A DNA stretch of 64,000 nt, from the NCBI GenBank assembly GCA_905188085.1, contig CAJJKN010000006.1, positions 53,672 through 117,671 on the forward strand. Reading direction: 5' to 3'. Positions within the stretch are counted from its first letter, which is position 1, and every line of letters starts with the position of its first letter. A model generated the notes under the pieces. The model made no database searches. It saw only the letters and a list, made by a program, of their open reading frames with translations, and was not told the origin of the DNA. The stretch is from an uncultured Bacillota bacterium (GTDB taxonomy: Bacteria; Bacillota; Clostridia; Christensenellales; QAND01). A program made the position numbers and the translations under genes. This document shows, piece after piece, positions 61,509-64,000 of this stretch.

Positions 61509-62186
61509 ATGAAGGAATTTTTTAGCAGCCTTTTGGCAGGCCTGCAAAACGCTTTTTCGTTTGGTGATTTGGGGGTCGTTCGTATCCTGCTGACGCTGGC
61601 ACTTGCATTTTTGCTCGGCATGTTTATCTTTACCATCTATCGCAAAACATTCAGCGGCGTTATGTATTCCAAAAACTTCGGCGTTTCGCTGGTTATGCTT
61701 TCGATGGTTACTTCGTTTATCATTTTGCCCATTACTAGCAACTTGACGTTGTCTTTGGGCATGGTAGGCGCGTTGTCTATCGTGCGTTTCCGTACTGCGG
61801 TGAAAGACCCGATTGATACGGTGTATATGTTCTGGTCCATCGCGGTCGGCATTTCTTTGGGTGCCAAATTCTTCCTGCCTGCCATTTTGGCTTCGGTGAT
61901 CATCGGCTTTTTGATGCTGATCCTTTCCGGCATGAAGTTTAGAAACACCATGCCATATTTGATGGTGCTTCGCTTTAACGAAAATGCAACGGGCAATGTA
62001 TACAGCCTGTTGAAACGTTTGCCCGAAAGCAACCTGAAGAGCAAAACCGTGGGCGCGGCCGGTGTGGAAATGACGCTGGAACTGCGGCTGCGTGAATCCG
62101 ACATGCAGGTTGTAGAGCGCTTTTTGGAGATCCCCGGCGTATACGATGCTTCCATCATCAGCTACGGCGGTGACATTGTTGCTTAA
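61509..62186 (+). CDS. DUF4956 family membrane protein
   Basis: A 225-residue protein. Three to four membrane helices fill the first 140 residues: ILLTLALAFLLGMFIFTIY, MLSMVTSFIILPI and the paired helices around FWSIAVGISLGAKFFLPAILASVIIGFLML. A conserved segment SLGMVGALSIVRFRTAVKDPIDT lies between them. A cytosolic alpha/beta tail follows (VGAAGVEMTLELRLRES). DUF4956 genes very often neighbour VTC-domain genes, as here, which suggests a membrane partner or polyphosphate channel. That role is inferred. GGGAGGA precedes the ATG. Confidence 0.85.
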   Translation: MKEFFSSLLAGLQNAFSFGDLGVVRILLTLALAFLLGMFIFTIYRKTFSGVMYSKNFGVSLVMLSMVTSFIILPITSNLTLSLGMVGALSIVRFRTAVKDPIDTVYMFWSIAVGISLGAKFFLPAILASVIIGFLMLILSGMKFRNTMPYLMVLRFNENATGNVYSLLKRLPESNLKSKTVGAAGVEMTLELRLRESDMQVVERFLEIPGVYDASIISYGGDIVA

Positions 62187-62904
62187 GGCAGTCTACTTAG
62201 CACAAAGCGGGTTTGCCATTTTAGGCGAAACCGCCACAATCGTGATTGACTATTACAGCGATTCCTGTATCGGGGATCGCTGTTTGTTCAACGGAGTTGT
62301 GGATAACGCCCTGCTGCATCGCCCTGGGCGGTTCTATGTGCTGTGTTCTCACGGCCATGCCGATCATTTCAATCCTGTTGTGCTTTCCTGGAAAGACATA
62401 CGGCCGGATATTGTCTATCTATTTTCCTACGATTTGCTAAACAATGAGCAGACAACAGCCGGCGACGCCATCTATCTAAAACAGGGGCACACCTATGCCG
62501 ATGAAACGTTGCAGTTGTGCGCGTTTGGCTCTACGGATATTGGGATTTCGTTTGTTTTGAAATTGGAAGGAAAAACGCTGTTTCACGCGGGGGATTTAAA
62601 CAATTGGCATTGGAATGAAGAAGTGCCTCCGGAGGAAGCAGCAGGATATGAAGCAGCGTATCTTGCGGAATTGGAAAAGATATCCACAGCTTATCCCAAA
62701 GTGGACGCGGCATTTTTCCCAGTAGACCCCCGGCTTGGCAAAGATTATATGCGCGGCGCGCAGCAATTTGTGGATTCTATCGATGTGGGATGTTTTATTC
62801 CCATGCATTTTGGCACAGAATTTTCCAAGGGCAATGCTTTTGCTCGCTTTGCGCCGCACCGGTTTATCCGTTTAGAACGGCGCGGCGATAGCTTTTTGCT
62901 ATAA
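62176..62904 (+). CDS. MBL-fold hydrolase in the CotH operon
   Basis: A 242-residue metallo-beta-lactamase fold protein. Metal motifs are CSHGHADHFNP near residue 55, FHAGDLNNWHW near 140, and a late PMHFGTE. The closest look is to UlaG/L-ascorbate-lactonase-like MBL proteins, with unknown substrate. The start is uncertain: TTG at 62176 or 62179, or GTG at 62170; GGCGG in the DUF4956 end is the only ribosome site. It overlaps DUF4956, so it is the fourth gene of the operon. In this context phosphoester or polyphosphate chemistry is possible but unproved. Confidence 0.75.
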   Translation: MLLKAVYLAQSGFAILGETATIVIDYYSDSCIGDRCLFNGVVDNALLHRPGRFYVLCSHGHADHFNPVVLSWKDIRPDIVYLFSYDLLNNEQTTAGDAIYLKQGHTYADETLQLCAFGSTDIGISFVLKLEGKTLFHAGDLNNWHWNEEVPPEEAAGYEAAYLAELEKISTAYPKVDAAFFPVDPRLGKDYMRGAQQFVDSIDVGCFIPMHFGTEFSKGNAFARFAPHRFIRLERRGDSFLL

Positions 62905-62982
62905 CCGTTGGGAAAATGCGTATGAAAATGTGGCAAAACGCCATACTAAATTTGAAAATATTTTTTCCATGTTTGGAAAGAA

Positions 62983-63011
62983 TTGACAAGTGTACTTCGT
63001 TCCGATAGGAT
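62983..63011 (+). promoter_or_regulatory. Promoter for the zinc-ribbon membrane protein
   Basis: Consensus TTGACA and a weak TAGGAT are separated by 17 bases. Confidence 0.45.
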
Positions 63012-63037
63012 GAACTTCAAAAGGGAGGCAGGATTCG

Positions 63038-63499
63038 TTGAGGCGTAAATTATGGTTTGATTCACTGAACATGTTTCTTCTGTGCGTAGCACTGGTATTG
63101 TTCTTCCTGCGGACGACGTTTACCTTGCTATTGGCCGGCGGTTGCCTTGCCATTGTACTCATTCGTTGCTTTTCAACGGATCCCAATGCGCGTGTACGCG
63201 AAAACGACCGGTTCCGCGGATTTTGGGACCGGATGAAAATGCGTTCCCAGGCCAAAAAAGCGCAAAAAGTGCGTCCCGTAAAGCCAGTGTATGCCAGCCA
63301 ACCCGGCGAAAGCACGATCGGAAAAGAAAAACAGAGCCGCAAAGAAAAGCGGGAAAAGAAAAAACAGCAGAAAAAAGACCCGAACTATACGTTTTTTACT
63401 TGCCCCAAATGCAAACAGGAACTGAGAGCCCCTAAAGGGAAGGGAAAGATTTTGGTTACCTGCCAAAATTGCGGAGAAAAGTTTGAGCAAAAGGTATAA
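63038..63499 (+). CDS. Membrane protein with C-terminal zinc ribbon
   Basis: A 153-residue protein. A short basic start precedes a helical hairpin at about residues 12-45 (MFLLCVALVLFFLR, then LLLAGGCLAIVLI). A very basic linker at about 50-118 (KEKREKKKQQKKDPNYTF) leads to a zinc ribbon with CPKC and CQNC. It is probably a membrane-bound nucleic-acid or protein binding adaptor; the function is unknown. The TTG start follows GGGAGG by nine bases. Confidence 0.75.
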   Translation: MRRKLWFDSLNMFLLCVALVLFFLRTTFTLLLAGGCLAIVLIRCFSTDPNARVRENDRFRGFWDRMKMRSQAKKAQKVRPVKPVYASQPGESTIGKEKQSRKEKREKKKQQKKDPNYTFFTCPKCKQELRAPKGKGKILVTCQNCGEKFEQKV

Positions 63500-63566
63500 A
63501 ACTTTTGAAAACAGAAAGGTTTTTCTATATAAATCTATATAAACATAAAAGTGAGGAGGAACTATC

Positions 63567-63695
63567 ATGAAAATGATCTGTACTGTATGTGACTGGGTGT
63601 ATGAATTGCCGGAGGGCCAGACCGAATTGCCCGCGGATTTTGAATGTGAGCTTTGCGGCGCCGGGCCGGAAGCGTTTGAAGTTGTGGCAGAATAA
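63567..63695 (+). CDS. Miniature rubredoxin-like protein
   Basis: A 42-residue protein, shorter than normal rubredoxin (about 52 residues). It starts MKMICTVCDWVYELPEG and ends CELCGAGPEAFEVVAE. The two CxxC pairs (Cys5/8 and Cys27/30) match the rubredoxin iron-binding knuckles, including the CTVC-x-x-VY and CELCG contexts. About ten residues of the central loop, including the usual WVCP part, are missing or changed to FECEL. It may carry one iron or a zinc. GAGGAGGA lies seven bases before the ATG. A terminator follows. Confidence 0.72.
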   Translation: MKMICTVCDWVYELPEGQTELPADFECELCGAGPEAFEVVAE

Positions 63696-63701
63696 GATTT
63701 A

Positions 63702-63729
63702 AAAGCTCCCAAAACGCGGGAGCTTTTTT
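63702..63729 (+). terminator. Intrinsic terminator after the rubredoxin-like gene
   Basis: AAAGCTCCC and GGGAGCTTT pair around a short loop, followed by a T run. Confidence 0.88.
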
Positions 63730-63925
63730 CTTAATTATAAAAATTTTTTTGAAATAGAAAGAAATTTTTGTCTTTTTGGATGAGATAAAAAAGAGAGTTG
63801 TTGAAAAGAAAACAGCAAAGTTATCCACAGAAAAGCACGAATATGAGCAATAAAAGAAGGATAACCTGATGAAAACAATGAGATTATCCACAATTTCAAA
63901 AAAAATAAAAAAATTTGAAATTTAT
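63730..63925. other. Candidate oriC-like region with DnaA boxes
   Basis: A gene-free, very AT-rich stretch. It contains two perfect DnaA boxes TTATCCACA at 63821-63829 and 63884-63892 in the same orientation, one partial box (GGATAA at 63859), and an A/T-only run at about 63897-63920 that could be an unwinding element. A further perfect TTATCCACA lies inside the VTC gene at 60873. This is what the region upstream of dnaA looks like in many Bacillota. Confidence 0.55.
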
Positions 63926-63926
63926 G

Positions 63927-63955
63927 CTTGACTTTATGGTGTTGTCTTGGTAATA
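63927..63955 (+). promoter_or_regulatory. Promoter leaving the right edge (possibly dnaA)
   Basis: TTGACT and TAATAT are separated by 17 bases, directly after the DnaA boxes and pointing out of the window. The remaining 45 bases hold no start codon with a ribosome site. Confidence 0.6.
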
Positions 63956-64000
63956 TAGACAAGCGCTCGAGAGACAGAAGGAACGGAAGAGCGCAGAGCA

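Noticed and set aside
1..64000. tRNA, rRNA, insertion sequences or prophage genes
   Set aside because: I looked for them while reading both strands and saw no cloverleaf, rRNA core, transposase or phage structural gene that I could support.

Overview
The window looks like a chromosomal segment of a Bacillota (Clostridia-type) bacterium of moderate GC content, close to its replication origin. The evidence is the gene set: a short Gram-positive type YidC, SpmA/SpmB spore-maturation proteins, AddAB instead of RecBCD, the SdaAA/SdaAB serine dehydratase, WalJ, a DUF951 protein, and a Noc/ParA/ParB cluster with two perfect parS sites. Strong Shine-Dalgarno sites, many TTG starts and A/T-rich SigA-like promoters agree with this. 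I saw no rRNA, tRNA, IS element, prophage or CRISPR array. The genus cannot be named from the sequence alone.

Layout. 1-6.0 kb: the end of hisC with a PHP histidinol phosphatase, the serine dehydratase pair, a short alanyl-tRNA synthetase and a GNAT enzyme. 6.1-10.7 kb: a K+-dependent type membrane pyrophosphatase, a membrane protein with LrgA/LrgB, and a membrane zinc peptidase. 10.7-21.3 kb: an unknown protein, a SANT-like regulator, a second PHP phosphatase, leuS, DUF1015 plus aspartokinase, an MBL hydrolase and a type-B carboxylesterase. 21.4-29.4 kb: an all-minus block (radical SAM, tatD, metG, comB, spmB, spmA, rlmH, walJ, murA). At about 29.45 kb divergent promoters mark a strand switch. 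29.5-39.7 kb: the classical origin-flanking block rpmH-rnpA-yidD-yidC-khpB-mnmE-mnmG-rsmG-noc-parA-parB. 40.4-50 kb: cvpA and a beta-propeller-like protein on minus, then a lipid kinase, cca, an alpha/beta hydrolase, a DUF951 protein, lepB, a lipoprotein, rpsF-ssb-rpsR, a membrane-anchored solute-binding domain and a soluble pyrophosphatase. 50.2-57.7 kb: a degenerate ThpR-like protein and addB-addA. 57.7-62.9 kb: a CotH-kinase / VTC polyphosphate polymerase / DUF4956 / MBL operon. 63-64 kb: a zinc-ribbon membrane protein, a 42-residue rubredoxin-like protein, then an AT-rich stretch with two perfect DnaA boxes and a strong promoter leaving the window, which is a candidate oriC/dnaA upstream region.

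How the genes fit together. The central block serves membrane protein insertion, tRNA maturation and wobble modification, rRNA methylation, and chromosome segregation and nucleoid occlusion. The parS sites abut intrinsic terminators. ParB and the Noc-like paralogue each carry the specificity residues expected for their class, so two separate DNA-marking systems are likely. The CotH/VTC/DUF4956 operon is the most interesting accessory locus. It combines a tethered extracellular protein-kinase-like enzyme carrying three lamin-tail domains with a polyphosphate polymerase and a membrane partner, which suggests a surface phosphorylation or polyphosphate system whose substrate is unknown. Three proteins of known folds have altered catalytic motifs: the ThpR-like protein, the alpha/beta hydrolase and possibly CotH.
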